Shown: one piece after another, positions 1-6,882 of the stretch
Layout: each line of letters opens with the position of its first letter
How positions within the stretch are numbered: position 1 is the stretch's first letter
DNA from: a candidate division WOR-1 bacterium RIFOXYB2_FULL_48_7
Lineage (GTDB): Bacteria; Margulisbacteria; WOR-1; O2-12-FULL-45-9; XYB2-FULL-48-7
Assembly: GCA_001771615.1 (NCBI GenBank)
Contig: MEUF01000046.1
Span: forward strand, 33,012 to 47,738
Length of the DNA: 14,727 nt
Reading direction: 5' to 3'
Program-made: the position numbers and the translations under genes
The notes under the pieces: generated by a model
Told to the model about the DNA's origin: nothing
The model's input: only the letters and a program-made list of their open reading frames with translations
Database searches by the model: none

Positions 1-1
1 G

Positions 2-151
2 GATTTGCCAATCATCTTTGTGACCGGCAAGGGAACACCGCAACAGACCATGGTCAGCCTGGCGCAATATAACTTGAGCGGATATATAGAGAAACCATTC
101 ACGCCGGAAAAAATTCTAGATATTGTTGCCAGGACGCTCAAGTCCAGATAA
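2..151 (+). CDS. Response regulator receiver domain, C-terminal fragment (cut by window edge)
   Basis: The first 49 codons are the end of a protein whose start lies outside the window. The reading contains PIIFVTGKG, matching the beta-4 strand with the conserved Thr of receiver domains, and then GYIEKPF, the beta-5 Lys-Pro motif. The protein ends about 16 residues later, so the receiver is the last domain: either a stand-alone CheY-like protein or the C-terminal receiver of a larger protein. Its stop is 3 nt before the next ATG, so it should be co-transcribed with the ATPase gene downstream. The phosphorylated Asp is not visible here. Confidence 0.8.
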   Translation, partial: DLPIIFVTGKGTPQQTMVSLAQYNLSGYIEKPFTPEKILDIVARTLKSR

Positions 152-154
152 TCG

Positions 155-982
155 ATGTATTTAAGCTACTGGCAATTGACAAAAAAGCCATTTGAAAATA
201 CGCCCGACCCGCAATTCATTTATTTATCAAAGCAGCATGAAGAAGCCCTTTCCCGCATGCTTTACGCGATCCAGGAAAAGAAAGGGGCCGCTTTAATCAC
301 CGGCGAATATGGCAGCGGCAAAACGTTGCTGACGCGAGTGCTGCTAAGCAAATTGGCAGAAAACGAGTACCAGTTAGCCCTTTTATTGAATCCTTTGCTG
401 TCTCCAACCCAACTGATAAAGGAAGTAATTCACCAATTGGGAGGCAGCATTTCGGCCTCTGCGTCAAAAGCCACCGCCTTTAACCGTTTGAATGAATTGT
501 TATTGGATATTAACCGTCAGAAAAAAATGGCGGTAATCGTGGTTGATGAGGCGCAGGCAATCAGTCGATTGGCGAGCCTGGAAGAGTTCCGCCTGATGTT
601 GAATTTCCAGTTAAATGAACAATTCCTGTTAACGCTGATTTTAATTGGTCAACCGGAATTAAAAGGGAAAATTGACCGTCTGCCTCAATTGGAACAGCGA
701 TTCTCTCTTAAATTTCATTTAACGGCTCTGGATCAGGCAGAGACCTGCGAATATATTAACCATCGTCTTGTGATCGCCGGTGGGAAAAAAGGGATATTTA
801 CGGTTGACGCCTGCCAGGAAGTGTTTGCTTATTCACAAGGCATCCCCAGGCGGATCAATAATGTTTGTGATTTGGCCATGCTGGTCGGAAGCGGGTCAGG
901 GGCCGAGTCGATTGATCGGGAAATCATCAAAAAGGTTGTGGCAGATTTTAAGGGAATTGCGGAGGAAAAATCGCTTGATTAG
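155..982 (+). CDS. ExeA/GspA/MshM-type AAA ATPase
   Basis: A 275-residue AAA+ ATPase. The N-terminus (residues 4-26: YWQLTKKPF, then TPDPQFIYLS) is the signature opening of the ExeA/GspA/MshM family. Walker A is GEYGSGKT near residues 50-57, Walker B is VIVVDEAQ near 127-134, and IGQPEL near 163 follows the usual sensor position. There is no membrane segment or C-terminal peptidoglycan-binding domain, so this is the short, soluble form seen next to type II secretion and type IV pilus genes and in unrelated operons. It probably uses ATP to assemble or remodel a partner complex; the partner is not identifiable here. It sits 3 nt after a receiver gene and overlaps the next gene by 8 nt, suggesting a phosphorylation-linked operon. 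No strong Shine-Dalgarno site is seen. Confidence 0.85.
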   Translation: MYLSYWQLTKKPFENTPDPQFIYLSKQHEEALSRMLYAIQEKKGAALITGEYGSGKTLLTRVLLSKLAENEYQLALLLNPLLSPTQLIKEVIHQLGGSISASASKATAFNRLNELLLDINRQKKMAVIVVDEAQAISRLASLEEFRLMLNFQLNEQFLLTLILIGQPELKGKIDRLPQLEQRFSLKFHLTALDQAETCEYINHRLVIAGGKKGIFTVDACQEVFAYSQGIPRRINNVCDLAMLVGSGSGAESIDREIIKKVVADFKGIAEEKSLD

Positions 983-1547
983 AATAGTAGACATACTTAA
1001 AAAAGTTGGAATGGAAGAAAAAAAGGAAACCACATTACCTGCGGATAAGCAGCTACCAATTGCAGGCAAGCCAGTGCCTGTTGAGACTCCTGCGGTGAAA
1101 AAAGAGCCGATAATTGCGCCATTTGATTTTGATGAACTGCTTATCCCCCTTAGTAATCTACTGGCCAGCAAATCAAATGAAGCCAAAGATGGCGAGGAAG
1201 CCAAATTGATTTGGACCGCCCTTAACAGGCTGATCAGCCAGCAATTTGAAGGGCAGCAGGACCTAGTGAAGCAATTGGCGGCCCATAGTAGTGGTCGAAA
1301 TGCCTTTGCCCCGGTCCTAAAGGTAGTGCTTACGGCAATAAAACTAGGTAAAGATTCCGGTTATAACCAGCAGCAGCTGGGTGAATTGGCAATGGCGGCG
1401 ATAATTCAGGTGCTGGAAGCTTCAAGTTTTGCCGGTGCTCTTAATTTGCCGCTGTTTAAGACAAATATGCGAGTCTATGGTGACTTTAATCTGCCGGGTT
1501 ATGCACAGACAGTTAACCTGGCCCAAATATACGAACTTAACGCTTAA
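975..1547 (+). CDS. Hypothetical protein with an HD-domain-like, metal-ligand-less helical region
   Basis: The frame is open from an ATG at 780, but the likely start is TTG at 975. A good GGAGGA Shine-Dalgarno lies 9 nt before it, and this start overlaps the ATPase stop by only 8 nt. The product is 190 residues. Residues 20-48 are a Pro/Lys-rich linker and 50-105 are predicted helical. Residues 112-148 (KVVLTAIKLGKDSGY, then LGELAMAAIIQVLE) read like the first helices of HD-GYP/HD domains (LGxxLGxxxxELxxLxxAALLHDIG). However, the HD pair is replaced by QV and the upstream His is absent, so metal-dependent hydrolysis is not expected. A regulatory or scaffold role beside the ATPase and receiver is inference. 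The resemblance is by eye and modest. The gene ends inside the tail of the convergent kinase-like gene. Confidence 0.6.
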   Translation: MIRIVDILKKVGMEEKKETTLPADKQLPIAGKPVPVETPAVKKEPIIAPFDFDELLIPLSNLLASKSNEAKDGEEAKLIWTALNRLISQQFEGQQDLVKQLAAHSSGRNAFAPVLKVVLTAIKLGKDSGYNQQQLGELAMAAIIQVLEASSFAGALNLPLFKTNMRVYGDFNLPGYAQTVNLAQIYELNA

Positions 1548-2178
1548 GCGGCAGGTTCAAATAATAGCCGACAGTCTCCGGATCTATGAGGTCTGCCCAC
1601 AGTTTTCCCTGATGAGCCTCAACCGTTAGGCGGCAAAAATAGAAGCTATAGCCTCTGGGGACTAAGGCTCTCTGTTCATAATTTTCAACTTTAAAATTCC
1701 GATCAAATATTTTTGACAAAAGTGTCGGAGAGATCTTTGGGCTGGAAAAAGTAATTGAAATGTTAACCATATTTGCCTCGGCTTTGACAGAACAATGAGG
1801 TTGTTCGCCCTGTTTACATTGCTTTTTGGCATTTTCTGATAAATGATAAATAACCCGCTGCAATAATGGCTTGTCAGCCTGGATGTTTACGGATTGATCT
1901 GGCATGGAGCATTTCAGGCCGCTTAAGAGGTCTGATATCGGAAAGGAGGACAGTTGTAGCTCAAATGTGTGGTTTTCCAGATCTGCCGCATCATTTATAT
2001 CAGTTAACATCTCCAGCAGCCTATCACTGCTAGTTTTGATATCAGTGATAATTTTCTTTTGTTCCTCGTTAATCGGCGGAAAGTATCCATCAAGCAATAA
2101 TCCGACGGCCGCCGTGATGCCCGAGAGGGGATTCTTCAGGTCATGCACAAGCATGTTCTCAAGAGAAACTTTGGTCAT
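1537..2178 (-). CDS. HisKA-type phosphoacceptor protein with degenerate ATP-binding domain (putative phosphotransferase)
   Basis: The start is the ATG at 2178, which overlaps the receiver stop as ATGA and follows a GGGAGGA ribosome site; the frame stays open to 2247 but that extension is not needed. The 213-residue protein begins directly with the HisKA helix: LVHDLKNPLSG places the phospho-accepting His at residue 12. The second helix runs to about 68. The C-terminal half aligns with a HATPase fold: SENAKK (Asn116) matches the N box and IFDRNF (157-162) the F box. The DxGxG box is missing (FSSPKIS at 144-150), and GTGLGL is replaced by GYSFYF (176-181), although the following LTVEAHQGKLWA is typical. 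ATP binding is therefore doubtful. Spo0B and ChpT are known phosphotransferases with this kind of layout. Third gene of a leftward signalling operon. Confidence 0.75.
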   Translation of the reverse strand: MTKVSLENMLVHDLKNPLSGITAAVGLLLDGYFPPINEEQKKIITDIKTSSDRLLEMLTDINDAADLENHTFELQLSSFPISDLLSGLKCSMPDQSVNIQADKPLLQRVIYHLSENAKKQCKQGEQPHCSVKAEANMVNISITFSSPKISPTLLSKIFDRNFKVENYEQRALVPRGYSFYFCRLTVEAHQGKLWADLIDPETVGYYLNLPLKR

Positions 2179-2549
2179 GCTTTTCCTCCCAAGGCCAACC
2201 CGATCTTTTTCATGAGCTCTGGTGGATTGAATGGCTTGACAACGCAACCCTTGACCCGTGTCGAAAAAATCTTTTCTGTAGTTTCCTTGCTGGTGCTGGC
2301 GGTCAAGATGATTATGGGGATGTTTTTAGTTGGTTCAATTTTATCAAGTGCTTCAATTACCTCAAATCCGCTCATTTTGGGCATGGCAATGTCTAAAATA
2401 ATCAAGTCAGGTTTACTTGTTTGGGCCAATTGAACGGCAGATTCCCCCTCATAGGCCTTAATTACCTCATGCTGGCCGGCGCGTTCTAATCTAAGGCCCA
2501 GGAGATCGCAAAATTCTATTTCATCATCAACAATTAAAATTTTAGCCAT
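2175..2549 (-). CDS. CheY-like single-domain response regulator
   Basis: A 124-residue stand-alone receiver with every conserved residue: acidic pair Asp8-Asp9 (ILIVDDE), phospho-accepting Asp53 (LIILDIAMPKMSG), Thr83 (IIILTAS) and Lys105 (VVKPF). There is no output domain, so it should act by passing phosphate on or by protein-protein contact, as Spo0F, DivK and CheY do. Its ATG shares one base with the stop of the PAS kinase (TAATG) and follows an AGGAG site; its stop overlaps the start of the degenerate kinase gene. The three are almost certainly translated from one message. The likely phosphate donor is the upstream PAS kinase. Confidence 0.92.
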   Translation of the reverse strand: MAKILIVDDEIEFCDLLGLRLERAGQHEVIKAYEGESAVQLAQTSKPDLIILDIAMPKMSGFEVIEALDKIEPTKNIPIIILTASTSKETTEKIFSTRVKGCVVKPFNPPELMKKIGLALGGKA

Positions 2550-3646
2550 TAGCTGCTCCTTTTGCCCGATATTTTTGGTAAGGTGACGGTAAAGGTGGTT
2601 CCTTGACCAATAGTTGAGTGGAAACTGATTTGCCCGCCTAAAAGTTCAACCAGCCCCTTGGAAATTGCCAAGCCCAGCCCGGTCCCTTTTTCCCCTGGCC
2701 CGGCTTGCCGGCTGAATTGCTCAAACTTGCTGAAAACCCGCCGATGGTGCTCCGGTGGTATCCCCGGGCCGCTGTCAACGACCTGAAATTCAAGTTCAGT
2801 TGGTTTATCAGTCATAATTAATTCAATGGAGCCCCGTTGGGTGAATTTCAACGCATTACATAATAGGTTTGTGAGTATCTGGGTTAGTTTGTCTTTATCA
2901 GTCTTTAGTTGAATAGGATTGGCTGGCAACGTAAATTTGAGACTTAAGCCTTTTTCGGCGGCTTGTTTTTGAAAATCTTCACGTAGTTCGTCCAAAAGGG
3001 GCAGCAATTCAATTTCTTCGAGGTGAATTTCAACCCTACCGGCTTCTATCTTGGACATATTCAATAAATTGTTAATCAACCTGGTCAGGCGGTCAATATT
3101 GTTGAGGGCAAAAGCCAGGGCTTTTTGCTGTTCCGGGAGAATTGGCCCCCTTAAGCCTTCAAGGATTTGGCTGACACCTTCGCGAATAATTGAGAGAGGG
3201 GTGCGCAATTCATGCGAGACTGTTAAAAGGAATTCAGTTTTTAAGCTATCCAGGTTTTGCAGCTCCGATAAAAGATATTTTATCGTCTCCTCGGCATTCT
3301 TGCGCGAGGAAATATCCTGGAAACAAAAGAAAATATGTTTTTCCTCTGCCTGTTTTTGCAGGGTGGCCCCGGCAAGAAAAACACCAGCATGATTGCCATG
3401 TTCTTTGAGCTTGATTTCAAAGTCGGTTGCCGTACCGTTCTGTTCTAGTGATTTTCGCAACCTTTCCCGTTCAGTTGGGTCAACCAGAAGATCAAATAAG
3501 TTAGTATTTATTAATTCCGGCAGAGAACAGCCTAATAACCTGGCTGCTTGAGGGTTGGCGTCAATGATTTTGCCTTTTTGGTCCGCAATGCCCATACCAA
3601 TTGTTGCTGATTCAAATAATTGTTGATATATATTTTGATTTGCCAT
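2549..3646 (-). CDS. PAS-domain sensor histidine kinase, cytosolic
   Basis: A 365-residue kinase with no signal peptide or membrane segment. A PAS domain covers roughly residues 5-115 (IGMGIADQKGKIIDANPQA at the start, FFCFQDISSRK at the end). A short coiled coil follows (about 116-138). The HisKA domain has the phospho-accepting His145 in SHELRTPLS. The catalytic domain is complete: N box LLCNALKF (Asn264), DSGPGIP (291-297), FSKFEQFSR (306-313) and GTGLGL (321-326). It therefore senses an internal signal through PAS and should phosphorylate the receiver encoded next to it. It is the first gene of its operon. A TTGACT/TATAAT promoter lies so close to the ATG that the message should be nearly leaderless; no Shine-Dalgarno site is present. 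Confidence 0.93.
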   Translation of the reverse strand: MANQNIYQQLFESATIGMGIADQKGKIIDANPQAARLLGCSLPELINTNLFDLLVDPTERERLRKSLEQNGTATDFEIKLKEHGNHAGVFLAGATLQKQAEEKHIFFCFQDISSRKNAEETIKYLLSELQNLDSLKTEFLLTVSHELRTPLSIIREGVSQILEGLRGPILPEQQKALAFALNNIDRLTRLINNLLNMSKIEAGRVEIHLEEIELLPLLDELREDFQKQAAEKGLSLKFTLPANPIQLKTDKDKLTQILTNLLCNALKFTQRGSIELIMTDKPTELEFQVVDSGPGIPPEHHRRVFSKFEQFSRQAGPGEKGTGLGLAISKGLVELLGGQISFHSTIGQGTTFTVTLPKISGKRSS

Positions 3647-3655
3647 CCAGAATGA

Positions 3656-3683
3656 ATTATAGTCTGGAAACTAACCAAGTCAA
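3656..3683 (-). promoter_or_regulatory. Sigma-70-like promoter of the kinase-receiver operon
   Basis: Read on the minus strand: TTGACT (3683-3678), a 16-nt spacer, then the consensus TATAAT (3661-3656). The ATG at 3646 starts 9 nt after the -10 box, so transcription should begin about 2-4 nt before the start codon. No Shine-Dalgarno sequence lies between. Confidence 0.75.
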
Positions 3684-3707
3684 GAGGCAAAACCGGCAGG
3701 AATATGG

Positions 3708-3713
3708 TATGCT
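3708..3713 (+). promoter_or_regulatory. Extended -10 promoter of the lipoprotein gene at 3720
   Basis: TATGCT preceded by TGG forms an extended -10 (TGnTATnnT). It lies 6 nt before the ATG at 3720 and there is no ribosome site. The -35 region (about 3685-3690) is weak. It is divergent from, and nearly back-to-back with, the kinase promoter in a 73-bp gap. Confidence 0.5.
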
Positions 3714-3719
3714 TTCACC

Positions 3720-4367
3720 ATGAAACGGAGCTTATTATTGATCGTCCTGGCGACCATAATAGTTAGTGGCTGCGCTTCCCATCAGCTGGCCAACCGAGAA
3801 ATGTTGACCCGCTTTGATCCCATCATGGATCAACCGCAAATCAAGACGTTTTATCAGGAAAGATTCAAAGAGACATTTGTCAGCTATGAAGCCTCGGAGG
3901 TTAGGCTGGTTAGTGCTTTGTTTGAATCGCAATCGCTTTTATTGCTGCCAATCACCATTTTTAATAAGACAAATAATGCCATTATGCCGGCTGATTACTC
4001 CGTCGCTCTTTATGATGGGCGCGATATGAAGCAGATAAAAATGCTTACACGAGATGACCTGCTTGACGTCAAGGCCAAGCTTCAGGGGCGGCCGAGTGAC
4101 GGTAATATTGAAACAAAAGTGATTAATTCTGTCATGGATTCGTTGACCTTCATGACCGGCGATCCCGATAAGCAGCTGGTCATGCAGGGTCTTGATTTGG
4201 CCTTATATGACTATTTCTCCTTCAGGCCGATTTATCCCCATGAGAAGCGTTATGGCATTTTATGTTTTATCCTTGATTTTAAAGCGGAGTATCCAATTAC
4301 ATTAAACGTCAGGGTTGGCGCCAAAAATCACGAAATCCGTTTTTTACCTAAGCCGCCGAAGACTTGA
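3720..4367 (+). CDS. Lipoprotein of unknown function
   Basis: A 215-residue protein with a lipoprotein signal: MKRSLLLIVLATIIVSGC, with the lipidated Cys at 18. The first residue after Cys is Ala, not Asp, so outer-membrane sorting would be expected under the E. coli rule. The mature part is mixed alpha/beta with a stretch near residues 75-100 (SLLLLPITIFNKTNNAIMPADYSVALYDG) resembling a beta-sandwich core; I do not recognise a family. It contains only the lipobox Cys and one further Cys near 188. The start follows an extended -10 by 6 nt with no Shine-Dalgarno, so the message is predicted leaderless. The gene stands alone and its last 20 bp overlap the 3' end of the convergent DUF475 gene. 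Confidence 0.8.
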   Translation: MKRSLLLIVLATIIVSGCASHQLANREMLTRFDPIMDQPQIKTFYQERFKETFVSYEASEVRLVSALFESQSLLLLPITIFNKTNNAIMPADYSVALYDGRDMKQIKMLTRDDLLDVKAKLQGRPSDGNIETKVINSVMDSLTFMTGDPDKQLVMQGLDLALYDYFSFRPIYPHEKRYGILCFILDFKAEYPITLNVRVGAKNHEIRFLPKPPKT

Positions 4368-5271
4368 GCGCGGACAGAGACTTCCAATAAAAATAGCCGA
4401 TAATAATAAAGGTTATAACCGGTGAAAACAATTCCGAAACAGGGATATTGAAGGCCCTCATTAACATGATTACCCCAAGCACCAGGATAGAATACATTGC
4501 CCCGTTTTTAAGATAAGCATATTTTTTGATCTTATTGATTCCCTTGATGGTTAATTGTCTGACAATCAATGCCCCGATGCCGTTACCCATCAGGATCAGC
4601 GGTATGGACAGTGTAAAGGCAAAAGCGCCCAAAACCCCGTCAATTGAAAAGGTCGCATCAATAATTTCCAGATAAAATACTTTGCTGATATCAGTTAAAT
4701 TGGACGTCAGCAGCTTTTTTTCGTTTTCCTCGGCGTTTTGCTTGAAACCATGGGTGATGAAAAAGGCCGTTGAACCGATTACCGCACCCAGGGCCATTAA
4801 GCTGTTCAGATAGATCGCCTTCCAGACTATTGCGGTCAGGATTATCGAAACGCAGGCATAAAACCAGACCCCTTGGCGGAGGAAAAACTTTTCTGTCCTT
4901 GGCAGGCCATAGTTTTTATCTTCAAGAAAAAGCCAATGTAAAAAGAGAAAAACCAGAAAAATGCCGCCGCCAGCCAGCAGGATGGGGGATGACTGTTCAA
5001 TATAATGGCGGATGGCGGGATCGTTGGAAAAAGTGGCTGTCAGGGCGCCCAATGGTCCCAGGGCCGGGTTGACTGCCCAGACAATCAGCCAGGGGAGAAA
5101 GCCGCGAATGACAAAAACGGCAATGAAGATGCCCCAAACCAGGAACCAGCGGCGGGCCTTGGGGCCCATGGTGGAGAGGACCTCGGCATTGATAATCGCA
5201 TTATCGATACTGGAGATGATTTCAAATAATGATAACCCGGCGACAATTAGTATGAGCGTGATAATGTCCAT
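4348..5271 (-). CDS. DUF475/TerC-like integral membrane protein
   Basis: A 307-residue polytopic protein with about eight hydrophobic segments (roughly 2-20, 42-66, 95-115, 135-152, 156-173, 212-235, 255-272, 278-297). Two acidic repeats mark the family: FEIISSIDNAIINAEVL (Glu17, Asp23) in the first helix and LEIIDATFSIDGVLGAFAF (Glu202, Asp205, Asp211) in the second half, the inverted-repeat arrangement of DUF475 and TerC proteins. TerC relatives take part in metal-ion (notably manganese) export and tellurite resistance; the substrate of DUF475 proteins is not established. It lies 36 nt downstream of corA on the same strand, suggesting shared metal-ion work. A -10 box 6 nt before the ATG gives it a possible leaderless start of its own. 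Its 3' end overlaps the lipoprotein gene by 20 bp. Confidence 0.88.
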   Translation of the reverse strand: MDIITLILIVAGLSLFEIISSIDNAIINAEVLSTMGPKARRWFLVWGIFIAVFVIRGFLPWLIVWAVNPALGPLGALTATFSNDPAIRHYIEQSSPILLAGGGIFLVFLFLHWLFLEDKNYGLPRTEKFFLRQGVWFYACVSIILTAIVWKAIYLNSLMALGAVIGSTAFFITHGFKQNAEENEKKLLTSNLTDISKVFYLEIIDATFSIDGVLGAFAFTLSIPLILMGNGIGALIVRQLTIKGINKIKKYAYLKNGAMYSILVLGVIMLMRAFNIPVSELFSPVITFIIIGYFYWKSLSALKSSAA

Positions 5272-5277
5272 ATATTT

Positions 5278-5307
5278 ATTATAAGTTAAGAGACAAACAA
5301 AGGTTAA
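5278..5307 (-). promoter_or_regulatory. Possible promoter of the DUF475 gene
   Basis: On the minus strand a consensus TATAAT (5283-5278) lies 6 nt before the ATG at 5271. A partial -35, TTAACC (5307-5302), lies 18 nt upstream, right at the corA stop codon. There is no Shine-Dalgarno site. Read-through from corA is equally possible. Confidence 0.5.
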
Positions 5308-6339
5308 CTAAAACCAATTCCTTTTTTTAAAGAAATAGAGCATTGCAGCCACAATTGTCAACATAATCAGCCAAACCATCGGATAGCCATAAGCCCAATC
5401 AAATTCCGGGATGTACCGGAAATTCATGCCATAAATACCGACTAAAAATGTTAAGGGCATAAAAATCGTTGAAATCATGGTTAAAATCTTCATGACCTCG
5501 TTTAGTTTATTGCTGATGCTGGAGAGATAAATATCGAGCAATGAGGACATGGTGTCGCGCAGGGTTTCAATGTTATCCATAACCTGGATGGTATGTTCAT
5601 ATAAGGTGCGCATGTGTTTTTGGACGTCAACAGAAATCAGCTTAGATTCGCCTCGTTGAAGCGAATTCATTATCTCCCTGACCGGCCAGATCGCTTTGCG
5701 TAAAAAGATCATCTCTTTTCTGGCCCTTTGCATATGAATTAAGGTTGATTTGTTGGGATGCGATATTGCTTCCTGTTCGACCTTTTCGATTTGCTCGCCA
5801 GTTACCTCGAGAATGGCAAAGTAATAATCTATAATGGCATCGATTAACCGATAAGCCAGGTAATCAGGCCGGGAATTGCGGACCTTGGTGCCCGGGGTCC
5901 GGATACGTTTCCGGACCGCGTCAAAAACGTCGTCTTCCAGGTCACGTTCTTGAAAGGTAATCACATAACTTGGCCCGACTATCAAACTGATCTGTTCAGA
6001 GATAATGGTCGACGTTTCTTTGTTATAGAGAAACATTTTCAGGATGATAAATAGATATTCACCAAAATCCTCGATTTTAGGCTTTTGGGTATTATCGATA
6101 ATTTGTTCAGCCACCAGCTCGTTAAGGCCGTAGCAGCTGCAAAGCTGTTTGACTGCCGCCTGATCATGGATGCCGTCAACGTTAATCCAGGTTACTGTCG
6201 GTTTATCCTTATAAATAATGCATTGATTAAGGGGGATATCTTTTTCGGTATACTGTTTCTCGTCAAAATCAAAAGCGGTTATCTTGACCTTTTTTCGTTC
6301 TTTTTCAGCGGTTGAGCTGATCAATCCCTTTCTGCGCAT
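5308..6339 (-). CDS. corA: CorA-family magnesium/divalent cation transporter
   Basis: A 343-residue CorA channel. The long cytosolic N-terminal region (about 1-280) contains the helical stretch 175-280. Two C-terminal membrane helices follow (about 284-302 and 319-337). The family selectivity motif YGMNF (303-307) ends the first helix and is followed by the acidic periplasmic loop (RYIPEFDW). The terminal basic cluster KKRNW is also typical. It moves Mg2+, or Co2+/Ni2+ in some members, across the inner membrane. It starts 5 nt after the stop of the small outer-membrane-like gene and has no visible Shine-Dalgarno site, so translational coupling is likely. The first ~17 residues are charged and unusual for the family, but no better start is seen. 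Confidence 0.93.
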   Translation of the reverse strand: MRRKGLISSTAEKERKKVKITAFDFDEKQYTEKDIPLNQCIIYKDKPTVTWINVDGIHDQAAVKQLCSCYGLNELVAEQIIDNTQKPKIEDFGEYLFIILKMFLYNKETSTIISEQISLIVGPSYVITFQERDLEDDVFDAVRKRIRTPGTKVRNSRPDYLAYRLIDAIIDYYFAILEVTGEQIEKVEQEAISHPNKSTLIHMQRARKEMIFLRKAIWPVREIMNSLQRGESKLISVDVQKHMRTLYEHTIQVMDNIETLRDTMSSLLDIYLSSISNKLNEVMKILTMISTIFMPLTFLVGIYGMNFRYIPEFDWAYGYPMVWLIMLTIVAAMLYFFKKRNWF

Positions 6340-6344
6340 AAGGG

Positions 6345-6770
6345 TTAAAAAAAATACCCGGCCTGGGCCTGGAGGTGTCCGCTGCCGGCGACATCCACCC
6401 CGAACTCAAAGAAAAGAGGGTTTACATTGAAGGGACGGCTAAAGATCAACGAAATTCCCAATCCAAGATCGGTGCTCCGATTTCCACTGTAACCGACCGC
6501 CTGAAGGCCAAAAGACATGGGTATTTTGCCGCTGATGTTTGTTAAATAGAACTTGCCGCCAAAAAATAAAATTATGGGTTGATTGCCAGTGTTTAATTCC
6601 GCGCCAAAACGAAGGCTGGTGTTGCTGGCGATTGGCTCTTCCGCAATAACACCAAGCGCCAGTCCATTGCGAATCCCGCCAATGACTGCCGGCTGTAGTG
6701 CCTGGGCAAGCGAACAAAACAAGAGTGAAAACAGACAAGTAAAAAACAATAGCTTTGTTTGGTTTATCAT
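6345..6770 (-). CDS. Small secreted, probable outer-membrane beta-barrel-like protein
   Basis: Start taken as ATG at 6770 (141 residues) because a -10 box sits 7 nt upstream; a TTG two codons earlier is an alternative. Residues 1-23 are a Sec signal peptide ending SLAQA. The mature part alternates Gly and aromatic/hydrophobic residues in short strands (SLRFGAEL, IILFFGGKFYL, SFGLQAVGYSG, LGLGISLIFSRPF, FFEFGVDVAGS), and the protein ends GYFF with a C-terminal Phe, a hallmark of outer-membrane barrels. At about 118 mature residues it could form a barrel of roughly eight strands. The family is not recognised. It is first in a leftward cluster with corA (5-nt gap) and DUF475, which hints at a link to cation handling. 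Confidence 0.7.
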   Translation of the reverse strand: MINQTKLLFFTCLFSLLFCSLAQALQPAVIGGIRNGLALGVIAEEPIASNTSLRFGAELNTGNQPIILFFGGKFYLTNISGKIPMSFGLQAVGYSGNRSTDLGLGISLIFSRPFNVNPLFFEFGVDVAGSGHLQAQAGYFF

Positions 6771-6777
6771 GAACAAA

Positions 6778-6805
6778 ATTATAACATAATTTACCCTTAT
6801 GTTAA
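6778..6805 (-). promoter_or_regulatory. Promoter of the outer-membrane-like/corA operon
   Basis: Minus strand: TTAACA (6805-6800), 16-nt spacer, TATAAT (6783-6778), then 7 nt to the ATG at 6770 with no Shine-Dalgarno site. The -35 box overlaps an inverted repeat (see 6793-6809). Confidence 0.65.
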
Positions 6806-6809
6806 GGGT
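6793..6809. repeat. Inverted repeat over the -35 box of the corA operon
   Basis: ACCCTTA-TGT-TAAGGGT is a perfect 7-bp inverted repeat with a 3-nt centre. It covers the -35 element of the leftward promoter, a usual place for a repressor or activator site. No regulator is identified. Confidence 0.5.
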
Positions 6810-6846
6810 GTCTAGTTGTTTTCATAAGCGCCAATTTTTATTTGCC

Positions 6847-6874
6847 TTGTCATTGTAGGAAAAAGAGTTATAAT
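6847..6874 (+). promoter_or_regulatory. Promoter of the M23-like lipoprotein gene
   Basis: TTGTCA (6847-6852), 16-nt spacer, TATAAT (6869-6874), then 8 nt to the ATG at 6883. There is no Shine-Dalgarno site, so a leaderless or near-leaderless message is predicted. Confidence 0.7.
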
Positions 6875-6882
6875 TGTGCAAT

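Noticed and set aside
780..975. Upstream ATG extension of the gene ending at 1547
   Set aside because: It would overlap the ATPase gene by about 200 bp. The TTG at 975 has a well-placed GGAGGA site and a minimal overlap.
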